NCBI RefSeq assembly: GCF_943733665.1
Contig: NZ_OX030782.1
Span: forward strand, 2,568,501 to 2,632,500
Source of the DNA: Aquimarina sp. Aq107
Lineage (GTDB): Bacteria > Bacteroidota > Bacteroidia > Flavobacteriales > Flavobacteriaceae
Direction of reading: 5' to 3'
Length of the DNA: 64,000 nucleotides
Made by a program: the position numbers and the translations under genes. The notes beneath the pieces are model-generated. The model worked only from the letters and a program-made list of their open reading frames with translations, had not been told where the DNA came from and ran no database searches. This document shows positions 1 to 8,524 of this stretch, piece by piece (position 1 is the first letter of the stretch; each line of letters opens with the position of its first letter).

Positions 1-795
1 GAAATGTGCATCGGTACAGCAGTTCCAAGTACCGAAGAACTACAACAAGCTAAACATCATTTTATACAACATAAGAGTATACATGAAAATTACTCTGTAG
101 GAGATTTTGAAAAAGAAGCTTTAGAAAAATTAACAGAACTCTTTAAAGAAAACAAATATGTCATTTTAGTAGGAGGCTCTGGATTGTACGTAGATGCCGT
201 TGCTAAAGGATTAGATAGTTTCCCTAAAGCATCTGGAGCTATTAGAGAAACTTTAAAAGAACAATATAGTAAGGAAGGAATCGAAAGTTTACAACAAAAA
301 CTAAAGGAATTAGATCCTCTTTATTATGAAAAAGTTGATATCCATAACACACATCGTGTAATGAGAGCGTTAGAAATTTGTATTAGTAGCGGAAAACCTT
401 ATTCCTCTTTCATAACCAAAACACCAAAAAAAAGACCTTTTAATATTATTAAAATCGGTATTACAGCTGAAAGACAAATCATATACAACAGAATAAATGA
501 AAGAGTCGATATAATGATCAATAATGGCCTACTAGAAGAAGTAAAAAGTTTATATCCCGATAAATCCTTAAATGCACTAAATACTGTGGGTTATAAAGAA
601 ATATTTGGATATATGGATGGCGATTCTGATTTAGATTTTGCGATTTCTGAAATCAAAAAAAATACCAGACGTTTTTCTAAAAGACAACTTACCTGGTTTA
701 AAAAAGGTCAAGAAATAAAGTGGTTTGATTATCTATATAATCTTGATAATATACTATCATATATTAAAAAAATCGCTACAAAAGATAATTTGTAG
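1..795 (+). CDS. miaA: tRNA dimethylallyltransferase MiaA, 5' end cut off by the window
   Basis: MiaA adds a dimethylallyl group to N6 of A37 in tRNAs that read UNN codons. The frame is open from base 1, and the ATG at base 4 is internal: the family is about 300 residues long, and the roughly 40 missing residues would carry the P-loop. Visible are MCIGTAVPS near the cut, VGGSGLYVDA, HNTHRVMRALEI, KRPFNIIKIGI, and the C-terminal NTRRFSKRQLTWFK signature. The last codons and the stop lie inside a terminator hairpin shared with the convergent response-regulator gene. Identity is secure; only the 5' end is unseen. Confidence 0.96.
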   Translation, partial: EMCIGTAVPSTEELQQAKHHFIQHKSIHENYSVGDFEKEALEKLTELFKENKYVILVGGSGLYVDAVAKGLDSFPKASGAIRETLKEQYSKEGIESLQQKLKELDPLYYEKVDIHNTHRVMRALEICISSGKPYSSFITKTPKKRPFNIIKIGITAERQIIYNRINERVDIMINNGLLEEVKSLYPDKSLNALNTVGYKEIFGYMDGDSDLDFAISEIKKNTRRFSKRQLTWFKKGQEIKWFDYLYNLDNILSYIKKIATKDNL

Positions 796-801
796 CGATT
801 T
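770..801 (-). terminator. Rho-independent terminator hairpin between convergent genes
   Basis: Two perfect 13-base arms (AAATCGCTACAAA and its complement) enclose a 6-base loop. On the minus strand the stem runs into a T-rich tract, so it should mainly end the histidine kinase/response regulator transcript. On the plus strand the following T-run is poor. The left arm lies within the last codons of miaA. Confidence 0.75.
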
Positions 802-822
802 ATAATAAGGTATTACCGCTAT

Positions 823-1536
823 CTAAGATTCATCACTACGTACTACTAGCCTGAATCCTTCTCCGTGGATATTTAAAATCTCCACGTTTTCGTCTTTCTT
901 TAGGTACTTTCTAAGTTTTGCAATATACACATCCATACTTCGAGACGTAAAGTAATTATCATCTCTCCATATTTTAGTAAGTGCTAATTCTCTCGGCATT
1001 AAATCATTAAGATGTAATGCTAGCAAACGAAGTAATTCATTTTCTTTAGGGGATAGTTTTATTGGATCTTCTTCTCTAAAAGTTAAAAATCTTAATTTAG
1101 AATTTAAATGGAATCCACCAATCTTAAATTCAAATTGTTTACTATCAGCAACAGACTCAGTGCTTTTACGCTGCATGATTGCCTGTATCTTCATCAATAA
1201 CACTTCGCTATCAAATGGCTTATTTAAATAATCGTCAGCTCCAACTTTATATCCTTTTAAAACATCCTCTTTCATAGCTTTTGCTGTTAAGAAAATGATA
1301 GGAACTTCTTCATTTTTATCTCTTATCTCTTTTGCTAATGTAAAACCATCCTTATAAGGCATCATTACATCCAGGATACACATATCATAATCATCCTTTT
1401 TGAATTTTTCGAAGCCTTCCATACCATTTTTAGCATGTACGACATCATAATCATTCATAACAAGGTAATCCTTTAGTACTGTTCCAAAATTAGGATCATC
1501 TTCTACAAGCAAAATCTTTTTGTTTTCTGTTTCCAT
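823..1536 (-). CDS. OmpR/PhoB-family response regulator (RprY-like)
   Basis: DNA-binding response regulator of 237 residues. The receiver domain (about 6-122) has the acidic pair at 13-14, the phospho-acceptor Asp56 in CILDVMMP, the conserved Thr in FLTAK and the Lys in LNKPF. A winged-helix output domain follows (about 135-233) with the SPKENELLRLL and SRSMDVYIAKLRKYL helices. It starts 3 bases after the histidine kinase, which is surely its partner. The length and the receiver sequence resemble RprY of Bacteroides; the regulated genes cannot be told from the sequence. Confidence 0.95.
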   Translation of the reverse strand: METENKKILLVEDDPNFGTVLKDYLVMNDYDVVHAKNGMEGFEKFKKDDYDMCILDVMMPYKDGFTLAKEIRDKNEEVPIIFLTAKAMKEDVLKGYKVGADDYLNKPFDSEVLLMKIQAIMQRKSTESVADSKQFEFKIGGFHLNSKLRFLTFREEDPIKLSPKENELLRLLALHLNDLMPRELALTKIWRDDNYFTSRSMDVYIAKLRKYLKKDENVEILNIHGEGFRLVVRSDES

Positions 1537-1539
1537 ATT

Positions 1540-3108
1540 TTAAGATATTAACGGTAATTTAGTTATAAATGTGGAGCCTTTTCCCCGTTCGCTCTCCACC
1601 CATATTTGACCATGATGGTCATCTATTATTCGTTTTACATAGGTTAATCCAAGTCCGTGACCTTTTACATTATGTAGATCACCTGTATGCTCTCGAAAGA
1701 ACTTCTCAAAGATTTTTTTCTGAGCTACCTTACTCATTCCAACTCCTTGATCACGTATCTTAAGCACTATACTATTCTTCACATTTTCTGTATAGATATC
1801 AATTTTAGGTGCTCCTTCGGAATACTTAATTGCATTATCTAAAACATTTACTACTACATTAGTCATATGACTATCATTGGCTAAAATAGAAGATTTCAAT
1901 GCTCCCAAATGTGTTTTCATATACCCTTCTCTATTCTCTACTATTAAAGATACGTGTGTTATTGCATCTTCAATAATATCGTGTAGTTCGAGTGGTTCTT
2001 TCTTTATATTTAATTCATTTTTTTCTAACTGCGATATTCGTAAGACATTCTCAACCTGCGTTAACATCCTCTTATTCTCTTCGCGAATCATCTTCATATA
2101 TCGCTTACGCTTATCTTCATCATCAGCAATTTTGGGGTTTTTAATTGCGTCTAATGCCAGATTAATAGTTGCTATGGGCGTTTTAAGCTCATGAGTCATA
2201 TTATTTATAAAATCTGTCTTTATCTGCGATATCTGTCTTTGTTGTAATAATTGAGATAAAGCACTTGAATACGCTACCACAATTACCAACGTAAAAATAA
2301 TTGACAAAATCGCCATCCCTTTTATAGTCGATAATATATATCGATTCTTACCTGTAAAATTCACATATAACTGATACAGGCTAGAACCATCTTCATTATT
2401 TACAAAAAGAGGCACCGCAAAAGTGTTCCCATCACTTTCATTCGCACTAAAATCATCAGAACGTACTCTCGTAGCTAACGCATTACTATAAATTGCATAT
2501 TCGAAATCTACTTTCATATCTCTTTCTGCCAATTCTTTTTTAAGTAATCTTCTAACTTCTTCTTTTTTCACTCTTCGATGAATAGGGATAAAGTTTGCCA
2601 ATTGATCTATTACAATTTCATAATCTCTTCTCTGTAGATCTGTAAGCGTACTCAACCTATCTAACTTCGACTTGGATCTATATCTTTTCTGATAATTTTC
2701 TTTCTCATTATCTATCAATTCGGCATTTCTGTTCAATATATCTTTAAGTCTTACCGTATCTATATTAAAATCGATAAACGACGAAAATAATTTAGAATCT
2801 TCTTCTAACACACCATCACCAAAAGCAAATGATCCTTTATCAAAACCTATGTTTAAGAGCTGTTGAATTGTTTTGTTATCCGGTTGTTTGATACTATCTA
2901 AAATCTCTTGTAAGGGATAATACATTTCTTCAAACTCACGATACTCAATTTTATTAGAAACAGAAATCAATATTTGCTTAGCATTAAAAGAAAATTGTTC
3001 TCTATTATTCTCTACCGTATTCTGTATCCAATATCCCTGAACAAAAATAATCCCAATTAAAGACAAACTCATCAATAGGATCAGTAATGCGAATAACCTT
3101 TTATTCAT
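1540..3108 (-). CDS. Two-component sensor histidine kinase
   Basis: Membrane histidine kinase of 522 residues. A first transmembrane helix (about 7-27), a periplasmic sensor region of roughly 230 residues without a domain I recognise, and a second helix (about 262-284) precede the HisKA dimerisation domain with His306 in THELKTP. The ATPase domain carries the N-box NVLDNAIKYS, the G1 box DQGVGMS and the G2 box GHGLGL. It is first in a two-gene operon with the RprY-like regulator. A TACTTTTG promoter box ends only 4 bases before the ATG, so the mRNA probably has almost no leader. Confidence 0.95.
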   Translation of the reverse strand: MNKRLFALLILLMSLSLIGIIFVQGYWIQNTVENNREQFSFNAKQILISVSNKIEYREFEEMYYPLQEILDSIKQPDNKTIQQLLNIGFDKGSFAFGDGVLEEDSKLFSSFIDFNIDTVRLKDILNRNAELIDNEKENYQKRYRSKSKLDRLSTLTDLQRRDYEIVIDQLANFIPIHRRVKKEEVRRLLKKELAERDMKVDFEYAIYSNALATRVRSDDFSANESDGNTFAVPLFVNNEDGSSLYQLYVNFTGKNRYILSTIKGMAILSIIFTLVIVVAYSSALSQLLQQRQISQIKTDFINNMTHELKTPIATINLALDAIKNPKIADDEDKRKRYMKMIREENKRMLTQVENVLRISQLEKNELNIKKEPLELHDIIEDAITHVSLIVENREGYMKTHLGALKSSILANDSHMTNVVVNVLDNAIKYSEGAPKIDIYTENVKNSIVLKIRDQGVGMSKVAQKKIFEKFFREHTGDLHNVKGHGLGLTYVKRIIDDHHGQIWVESERGKGSTFITKLPLIS

Positions 3109-3112
3109 AGGT

Positions 3113-3120
3113 CAAAAGTA
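3113..3120 (-). promoter_or_regulatory. Bacteroidota -7 promoter box of the histidine kinase operon
   Basis: The box reads TACTTTTG on the minus strand and matches the Bacteroidota -7 consensus TAnnTTTG. Only ACCT separates it from the kinase ATG, so transcription should start at or next to the start codon. A clear -33 TTG at the usual distance is not visible. Confidence 0.5.
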
Positions 3121-3192
3121 AGACTTTAACATTTAGCTACTTTAGGGTTTAACCAAATGTTAACAAAATGAAAGATTAGGAAAATAACACAA

Positions 3193-3771
3193 TTAAAGGA
3201 TGACTTTATTATGGATTTTTTTAACTTGAAGCCATGTTTCTTCTAATTTCGTATTAATTATCACGAAATCTGCCAATGGAATCTTTTTTGAATCTTCCCA
3301 TTGATTTTTAAGTCGAGCAATAACTTGCGATTTTGTAGTATTATCACGTTTTAAAACTCTCTGTATTCTGGTTTCTTCAGGAGCTGTTATAAGAATTATG
3401 TAATCACATTGCTTATATCCTCCATTTTCAAATAATATAGCTGCTTCTTTTATAACATACTTAGAATTCTGCTCATTTTTCCATTTCATAAAATGGTCAG
3501 CAACCGCTGGGTGTACTATACTATTGAGTTGTTTTAAGAGTTCTTTGTCATTAAAAACCTTATCCGCAATAAATGGTCGATTCAATTTTCCATCTATATA
3601 AGATTTTTCTCCCAATAGTTTTACTATATGATTCTTAACAACCGAATCCTCATTCATCAATTTTTTAGCCTCATCATCTGCAATATAAACGGAAACTCCT
3701 AGCTCAGCAAACATTTTTGCAACCGTTGATTTCCCACTTCCTATTCCTCCTGTAAGACCAACTATTTTCAT
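3193..3771 (-). CDS. coaE: Dephospho-CoA kinase CoaE
   Basis: CoaE phosphorylates the 3' hydroxyl of dephospho-CoA in the last step of coenzyme A synthesis, in the cytoplasm. The 192-residue protein starts with the P-loop GLTGGIGSGKSTVAKMF and has the lid and acceptor elements typical of the family (ADDEAKKLM, HPAVADHF, EAAILFENGGYKQCD, RDNTTKSQVIARLKNQW). Its length is normal. It begins 3 bases after the stop of the YbbR protein and is the last gene of the glycosyltransferase-YbbR-CoaE operon. A second CoA gene, coaBC, lies about 6 kb away. Confidence 0.96.
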   Translation of the reverse strand: MKIVGLTGGIGSGKSTVAKMFAELGVSVYIADDEAKKLMNEDSVVKNHIVKLLGEKSYIDGKLNRPFIADKVFNDKELLKQLNSIVHPAVADHFMKWKNEQNSKYVIKEAAILFENGGYKQCDYIILITAPEETRIQRVLKRDNTTKSQVIARLKNQWEDSKKIPLADFVIINTKLEETWLQVKKIHNKVIL

Positions 3772-3774
3772 ACG

Positions 3775-4737
3775 TTAATTTAAAATAACAAATTGCACTT
3801 GTTTATCTTGTAAACGAACATCATGGATAGATGTTGGCATATCTACCAATTCTAGAATTAAAAATGGACTATCAGCAGAAACCTTATTATAATCAGCTAT
3901 TACTCTAAAGTCTCTTAAACTAATCTCATTATATTTATCCAAACCAACTCTATATACTACTTTTACCTCTTTAGGAAAGATCTTCACCTCTTTATCTTCA
4001 GGTATATTCATTAATGTTATAGGTATTTCTTGACTCCCTTCGGTAAACTTACTTACCGAGATATTGGCTTCTATTTCTCTAGGAACAACACCAATTCTAG
4101 GAGGTAAACTATCTGTTTTAATTGACAATGTAGTATTATAATCAGTATTTAAACCTTCTAATTCCAAATTCTCAGTTACTACATAACTTATAGTATCCAA
4201 TATTCTTTTTGGACCACTAATAGTTATTGAATCAGGAGAGAGAACAACTCCTTTATCACTACCATATCCTGGTGCATATAATAGTTTTTTTGATATTCGT
4301 ATAGGAATTTTCTTTTCCAGATTAATATCTAGTTTAACTTTTAAAGTATCTTTTTGCACAGAAAGTATTCTTCCTTTAAAATTTAATTTATTTTTTAAAG
4401 ACTGGTTTGCCTTGTCTACATAAAAATAATAATCATTACTAGTTTCCGTTTCTACTGCACTTGCAATATCTAATTCTAATCTAGGTTTACTCCACGTATG
4501 ATTAATTAATCTAAAACCATTTCCATTAAGAGTAAGTTTTAATGTTTGATCACTATCTTCATGTAGAATTCTATCATTTGGAATATTGGTGTATTCGATA
4601 TCAACTTCTACTTCTTGCGTATAATTTTTAGAAAATTGTATAAAAAGCCATAAAATAGAGGTAAACGCCAAAAAAAACAGGAATGTTTTGACATTATTTC
4701 TTTTTAAAGAAAATCTATTTAATTTGGTCTTAGACAT
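3775..4737 (-). CDS. YbbR-like domain protein, single-pass membrane anchor
   Basis: A 320-residue protein with a basic N-terminus, one transmembrane helix (about 18-36) and an extracytoplasmic part made of YbbR-type beta domains, marked by recurring segments such as IPIRISKKLLYAPGYG and ITISGPKRILD. In Firmicutes YbbR proteins (CdaR) regulate the diadenylate cyclase CdaA. Here no cyclase is adjacent, and the gene lies between a glycosyltransferase and coaE, a common flavobacterial arrangement. Its role in this lineage is unknown to me. Confidence 0.85.
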   Translation of the reverse strand: MSKTKLNRFSLKRNNVKTFLFFLAFTSILWLFIQFSKNYTQEVEVDIEYTNIPNDRILHEDSDQTLKLTLNGNGFRLINHTWSKPRLELDIASAVETETSNDYYFYVDKANQSLKNKLNFKGRILSVQKDTLKVKLDINLEKKIPIRISKKLLYAPGYGSDKGVVLSPDSITISGPKRILDTISYVVTENLELEGLNTDYNTTLSIKTDSLPPRIGVVPREIEANISVSKFTEGSQEIPITLMNIPEDKEVKIFPKEVKVVYRVGLDKYNEISLRDFRVIADYNKVSADSPFLILELVDMPTSIHDVRLQDKQVQFVILN

Positions 4738-4743
4738 AGGTAA

Positions 4744-5748
4744 TTACTTTGAAAAAAACAGCTGCTTAAATTTTTGTTCAGGATTTTTTTTGAGCAGATG
4801 AATATAATAATAAGATTTCAAGAATCCTTTGCCATAGCCATAAAATTGAACCCAAACAGCCATAACTGATTGAATTCCTATAGAAATACTGCGGTAATTA
4901 ATAGTAGCATTTATAAAAATAATTACAAAATATAACATCCAGAATGCAATGAAATACCAATATCCTAACATAGCAGTAATAATAGCAAATATGGTATACA
5001 AGACAAATAATGTAGGAAACCAGTAGGTAATTTTAGAAGTCTCAGGATGCCATAAATTTAAAATTGGACGAACTAATCCAAATTTATTAACCTGTATATA
5101 AAATTTATTCCAAGAAATTCTTCTTTTATGAAATACTTTAGCGTCTGGTATCAATGCAGTATCATAACCTAGCTTCCAAAGTCTTATCGTAAGATCTGGA
5201 TCTTCTCCAGGATGAATATTACCAAAACCTTCTGAGGCTTCAAAAGCTTCTTTAGATATCCCCATATTAAAACTTCTAGGTTGAAATTTACCTAACGTAT
5301 TCTTCCTACCTCTTATACCTCCTGTGGTTAAATAAGAAGTCATACTAAAACTTATTGCTTTCTGTAAATTCGAGAAGTTTTTATGAGCATCATCAGGACC
5401 TCCAAAACAATGCACAAAATTTGTAGACAAAAAATCTTTCACTTTACGTAAATAATCCTTTGGTAAAATCACATCGCTATCTAAAATAAGGAAATAATTC
5501 CCTTTAGCTTTTCTCATCCCAAAGTTGCGAGAATCACCAGGCCCCGTATTGTTTTTTTGGTAATAACTAATTTGTAATTGACTGTCATAAGATTTAATTA
5601 CTTCCTCTGACGTTTCTGATGAACCATCTTCCACAATTACTACTTCATAAGCCTGATCGTATTCTAATTCAATCATACTGCTTAACAACTCGTCTATCTC
5701 ATTAGGCCTGTTATACACAGGTATTACAAAAGAAAAAGAAATATTCAT
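4744..5748 (-). CDS. Membrane-associated family 2 glycosyltransferase
   Basis: GT-A fold glycosyltransferase of about 334 residues. Counting from the chosen start, the N-terminus has the nucleotide-sugar strand FVIPVYNRPNEI, the acidic motif LDSDVILP and the GEDPDLTIRLWKLG segment near the acceptor site. Two or three hydrophobic helices follow around residues 245-295, so the protein is probably held at the inner membrane. The frame extends 7 codons further upstream, but a TACCTTTG promoter box lies there, so I place the start at the second ATG (MNISFSF). It heads the operon with ybbR and coaE. The donor and acceptor are unknown. Confidence 0.88.
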   Translation of the reverse strand: MNISFSFVIPVYNRPNEIDELLSSMIELEYDQAYEVVIVEDGSSETSEEVIKSYDSQLQISYYQKNNTGPGDSRNFGMRKAKGNYFLILDSDVILPKDYLRKVKDFLSTNFVHCFGGPDDAHKNFSNLQKAISFSMTSYLTTGGIRGRKNTLGKFQPRSFNMGISKEAFEASEGFGNIHPGEDPDLTIRLWKLGYDTALIPDAKVFHKRRISWNKFYIQVNKFGLVRPILNLWHPETSKITYWFPTLFVLYTIFAIITAMLGYWYFIAFWMLYFVIIFINATINYRSISIGIQSVMAVWVQFYGYGKGFLKSYYYIHLLKKNPEQKFKQLFFSK

Positions 5749-5752
5749 TGGG

Positions 5753-5760
5753 CAAAGGTA
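5753..5760 (-). promoter_or_regulatory. Bacteroidota -7 promoter box fixing the glycosyltransferase start
   Basis: TACCTTTG on the minus strand fits TAnnTTTG exactly and lies 4 bases (CCCA) before the ATG at 5748. It falls inside the N-terminal extension that a longer frame would give, which argues against the upstream start and suggests a leaderless or near-leaderless mRNA. Confidence 0.5.
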
Positions 5761-5828
5761 AGTAAACAAAACATCCTATGTAATATAGAAATTGGGATTT
5801 TAATCTATCAAGGACAATACTAAAATTA

Positions 5829-5861
5829 AAAAAGCTTAATCCTTAATGAATCAAGCTTTTT
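5829..5861 (-). terminator. Terminator after fabI
   Basis: The arms AAAAAGCTT and AAGCTTTTT enclose a 15-base loop, and on the minus strand the stem is followed by a T-rich run. It lies about 25 bases beyond the fabI stop and closes that single-gene unit. Confidence 0.6.
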
Positions 5862-5885
5862 GTTATATCTAAATGTAAATCAATA

Positions 5886-6704
5886 TTACTCTTCGTCAAC
5901 AAATTTTTCCATTACCATCTGACTCACTCCCATGTTAGAAAATCCTCCATCGTGATATAGGTTTTGTAATGTTACTTTCTTCGTTAAATCAGAAAACAAC
6001 GTAATTGTATAATCTGCACATTCATCTGCTGATGCGTTACCCAGAGGAGACATTTTATCAGCATATTCAATAAAACCATCAAATCCTTTTACTCCTTTTC
6101 CTGCTGTAGTTGGTGTTGGTGATTGTGAAATTGTATTCACTCTTACCTTTTTATCTCTACCAAAGAAATAACCAAAACTACGAGCAATAGATTCTAGATA
6201 CGCTTTATTATCAGCCATATCATTATAATCAGGAAAAACTCGCTGAGCAGCCATATACGTAAGTGCTACGATACTACCCCATTCATTCATTGCTTCCTTC
6301 TTATACAATGTCTGCATTGTTTTATGAAACGATAATGCAGATACATCCCATCCCTTTTCACTCCAATCATAATTTAGATCTGTATAATGACGACCTTTTC
6401 TAACATTAACTGACATCCCGATAGAGTGCAAAACAAAATCCAGTTTCCCACCTAAAATCTCTATTGATTTCTCTAAAAGATTTTCTAAATCTTCTAATGA
6501 TGTTGCATCTGCAGGTATAATTTGAGAATTTGTTTTCTCTGCAAGATCTTTTATTGCTCCCATACGCATTGCAACTGGAGCGTTTGTAAGTACAAAAGTT
6601 CCTCCTTCTTCAAAAACACGTTCTGCAGTTTTCCAAGCGATTGAATTTTCATCAAGTGCGCCAAAAATTATCCCTCTTTTACCTTTTAATAAATTGTAAG
6701 ACAT
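5886..6704 (-). CDS. fabI: Enoyl-[acyl-carrier-protein] reductase (NADH) FabI
   Basis: FabI reduces trans-2-enoyl-ACP in the last step of each fatty-acid elongation cycle. The 272-residue protein has the FabI version of the Rossmann motif (GIIFGALDENSIAWKTA), the HSIGMS segment, and the catalytic Tyr and Lys in PDYNDMADNK with the family spacing of six residues. It also has the substrate loop ISQSPTPTTAGKGVKGF. Length is normal. It appears to be monocistronic: a terminator follows, and a weak TATCTTTA box lies about 34 bases upstream of the ATG. Confidence 0.95.
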   Translation of the reverse strand: MSYNLLKGKRGIIFGALDENSIAWKTAERVFEEGGTFVLTNAPVAMRMGAIKDLAEKTNSQIIPADATSLEDLENLLEKSIEILGGKLDFVLHSIGMSVNVRKGRHYTDLNYDWSEKGWDVSALSFHKTMQTLYKKEAMNEWGSIVALTYMAAQRVFPDYNDMADNKAYLESIARSFGYFFGRDKKVRVNTISQSPTPTTAGKGVKGFDGFIEYADKMSPLGNASADECADYTITLFSDLTKKVTLQNLYHDGGFSNMGVSQMVMEKFVDEE

Positions 6705-6787
6705 TTAATACTCAATTATAAAATGATTTATGAATGGTAAAGATAACAAAACGCCCTAAACCTAAACCATACTCTATAAACTTTAGT

Positions 6788-8443
6788 TTAATTATTTAAC
6801 AATGATTTGGCATGTGTTAAAGCAGAATCAGAAATGTCTTTACCACCTATCATTTCAGCAATTTCACGGATTCTATCTTCTTCATTTAATAATCTAAGTC
6901 TAGTGACTGTAGTATCATTTACATCTTCCTTGTAGACTTTATATTGACTCTGTCCATTTGCCGCTATTTGAGGTAAATGAGTAATACTAAACACTTGAAG
7001 GTTTTTACTCATAGCCATCATTAAATCCGCCATTTTATGTGCAATTTCTCCTGAAACACCAGTATCTATCTCATCAAAAATTATCGTCGGTAATTGCGTA
7101 TACCTAGAGAGTATTGCTTTAATAGCAATCATAATCCTAGATAATTCTCCTCCAGAAGCAACTTTCTTTAACTCTCCATAGACACCACCTTTATTGGCAG
7201 AAAATAGAAACTCTAAAACTTCTTTTCCATTAGAGAAATATTTTTCTTGCAAGGTTAAAGCTGTTTTAAAAGTTGCATTTGGCATTCCTAACGAACTTAA
7301 AATATCTTCTAATTCAGATATCAATTTTGGTAAAGCTTTTATTCTTTTATTATGAATTCTAATTGCAAGCTCGTCTAATTGTTTTTGTGTAGTTGTTATA
7401 TCTTTTCTAACATTTTCTATAGTCTCAGAAAGCGATTCTGTTTTAGCTACTTTTTCCTGTAAATCTTCTTTTATTACAATCAATTCTTCAATGGAGGATA
7501 CAGCGTGTTTCGTTTGAAGGTTATGAATAATTTGTAATCGTTGACTCAGTTCTTCTAATTGTACAGGATCTGCATCTAGGCCTTCAAGTTCATTCTGCAA
7601 AGAATCGTGTATATCTTCTAATTCGATAGAAACACTTTGAATCCTATCCGATAATTCTTTTAAGGCACCAGAATATTGGGCCACTTTAGAAATACTCGTT
7701 TTTATTGTATTTAGAAGATCAGAAACCCCAACTTCTTCAGAAGAAACTAATGAAACAGAAGAAGATAGTCGCTCTTGTATCTCTTCAATATTATTTAACG
7801 TCTCATAACGCTCTTCTAACTCAGCCTGTTCTCCCGTTTTAAGCTTTGCTTCTTCCAATTCGTTCAGTAAAAAAGAATTGTAATCGTGTTCTTTTGTCAG
7901 CTCCTGCTGGCTCTCTATTAATGCCTTTTCTTCTTTTTCTTTAATTTTTAATAAAGATAAGCCTCGTTTATAAGATTCTATTTCTCTACCACAATCTGAT
8001 AAAGCATCCAGTACTTCAAACTGAAAATCATTGGTAGTAACTTCTAAGGTTTGATGCTGGCTATGAATATCAATTAATCGAACTCCTAATTTATTTAAAG
8101 AATTTAAAGTAACCGGTGTGTCATTAATAAAAGCTCTTGATTTTCCAGACGGCAGAATCTCTCTTCTTATAATAGTTTCTGATTCATAATCTAAATCTTC
8201 TTCTTCGAAAAACGTTTTAAGGTTATACTTTTCTATATCGAAAACACCCTCGATACTGCATTTCGCGGAATTATCTTTAACACTAGATAGATCTGCTCTT
8301 TTTCCTAGCAAAAGTCCTAAGGCACCCAAAAGTAAAGATTTACCCGCTCCGGTTTCTCCAGTAATTGTAATTAAACCGGTATCAAAAGAAACCTGTAGCT
8401 GTTCAATTAAGGCGAAGTTTTTTATTGAAAGACTTCTTAACAA
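6788..8443 (-). CDS. recN: DNA repair protein RecN
   Basis: RecN is an SMC-like ATPase that acts early in double-strand-break repair. The 551-residue protein has the N-terminal Walker A region ITGETGAGKSLLLGALGLLLG, two long coiled-coil arms (about 155-370), the signature KVASGGELSRIMIAIK and the Walker B strand TIIFDEIDTGVSG near the C-terminus. No in-frame ATG lies upstream of the conserved LRSLSIKNFALI, so a TTG start codon is used. It shares an orientation with porD but has its own promoter-like sequence in the gap between them. Confidence 0.95.
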   Translation of the reverse strand: MLRSLSIKNFALIEQLQVSFDTGLITITGETGAGKSLLLGALGLLLGKRADLSSVKDNSAKCSIEGVFDIEKYNLKTFFEEEDLDYESETIIRREILPSGKSRAFINDTPVTLNSLNKLGVRLIDIHSQHQTLEVTTNDFQFEVLDALSDCGREIESYKRGLSLLKIKEKEEKALIESQQELTKEHDYNSFLLNELEEAKLKTGEQAELEERYETLNNIEEIQERLSSSVSLVSSEEVGVSDLLNTIKTSISKVAQYSGALKELSDRIQSVSIELEDIHDSLQNELEGLDADPVQLEELSQRLQIIHNLQTKHAVSSIEELIVIKEDLQEKVAKTESLSETIENVRKDITTTQKQLDELAIRIHNKRIKALPKLISELEDILSSLGMPNATFKTALTLQEKYFSNGKEVLEFLFSANKGGVYGELKKVASGGELSRIMIAIKAILSRYTQLPTIIFDEIDTGVSGEIAHKMADLMMAMSKNLQVFSITHLPQIAANGQSQYKVYKEDVNDTTVTRLRLLNEEDRIREIAEMIGGKDISDSALTHAKSLLNN

Positions 8444-8477
8444 AGGATAGTAATATTTTATTATTTATTAAAGAAAG

Positions 8478-8508
8478 TAAAGATACTATAGTTTTAAAAA
8501 GATTTCAA
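8478..8508 (-). promoter_or_regulatory. Candidate recN promoter
   Basis: On the minus strand a TTG is followed after 20 bases by TATCTTTA, one base off the Bacteroidota TAnnTTTG box. The distance to the TTG start of recN (about 34 bases) is reasonable. The match is imperfect, so confidence is moderate. Confidence 0.4.
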
Positions 8509-8524
8509 TTTCAAGAAGAAAAAC

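Noticed and set aside
5749..5769. Longer N-terminus of the glycosyltransferase (MFTYLCP extension)
   Set aside because: The extension lies over a perfect TACCTTTG promoter box, and the family N-terminus fits the second ATG.
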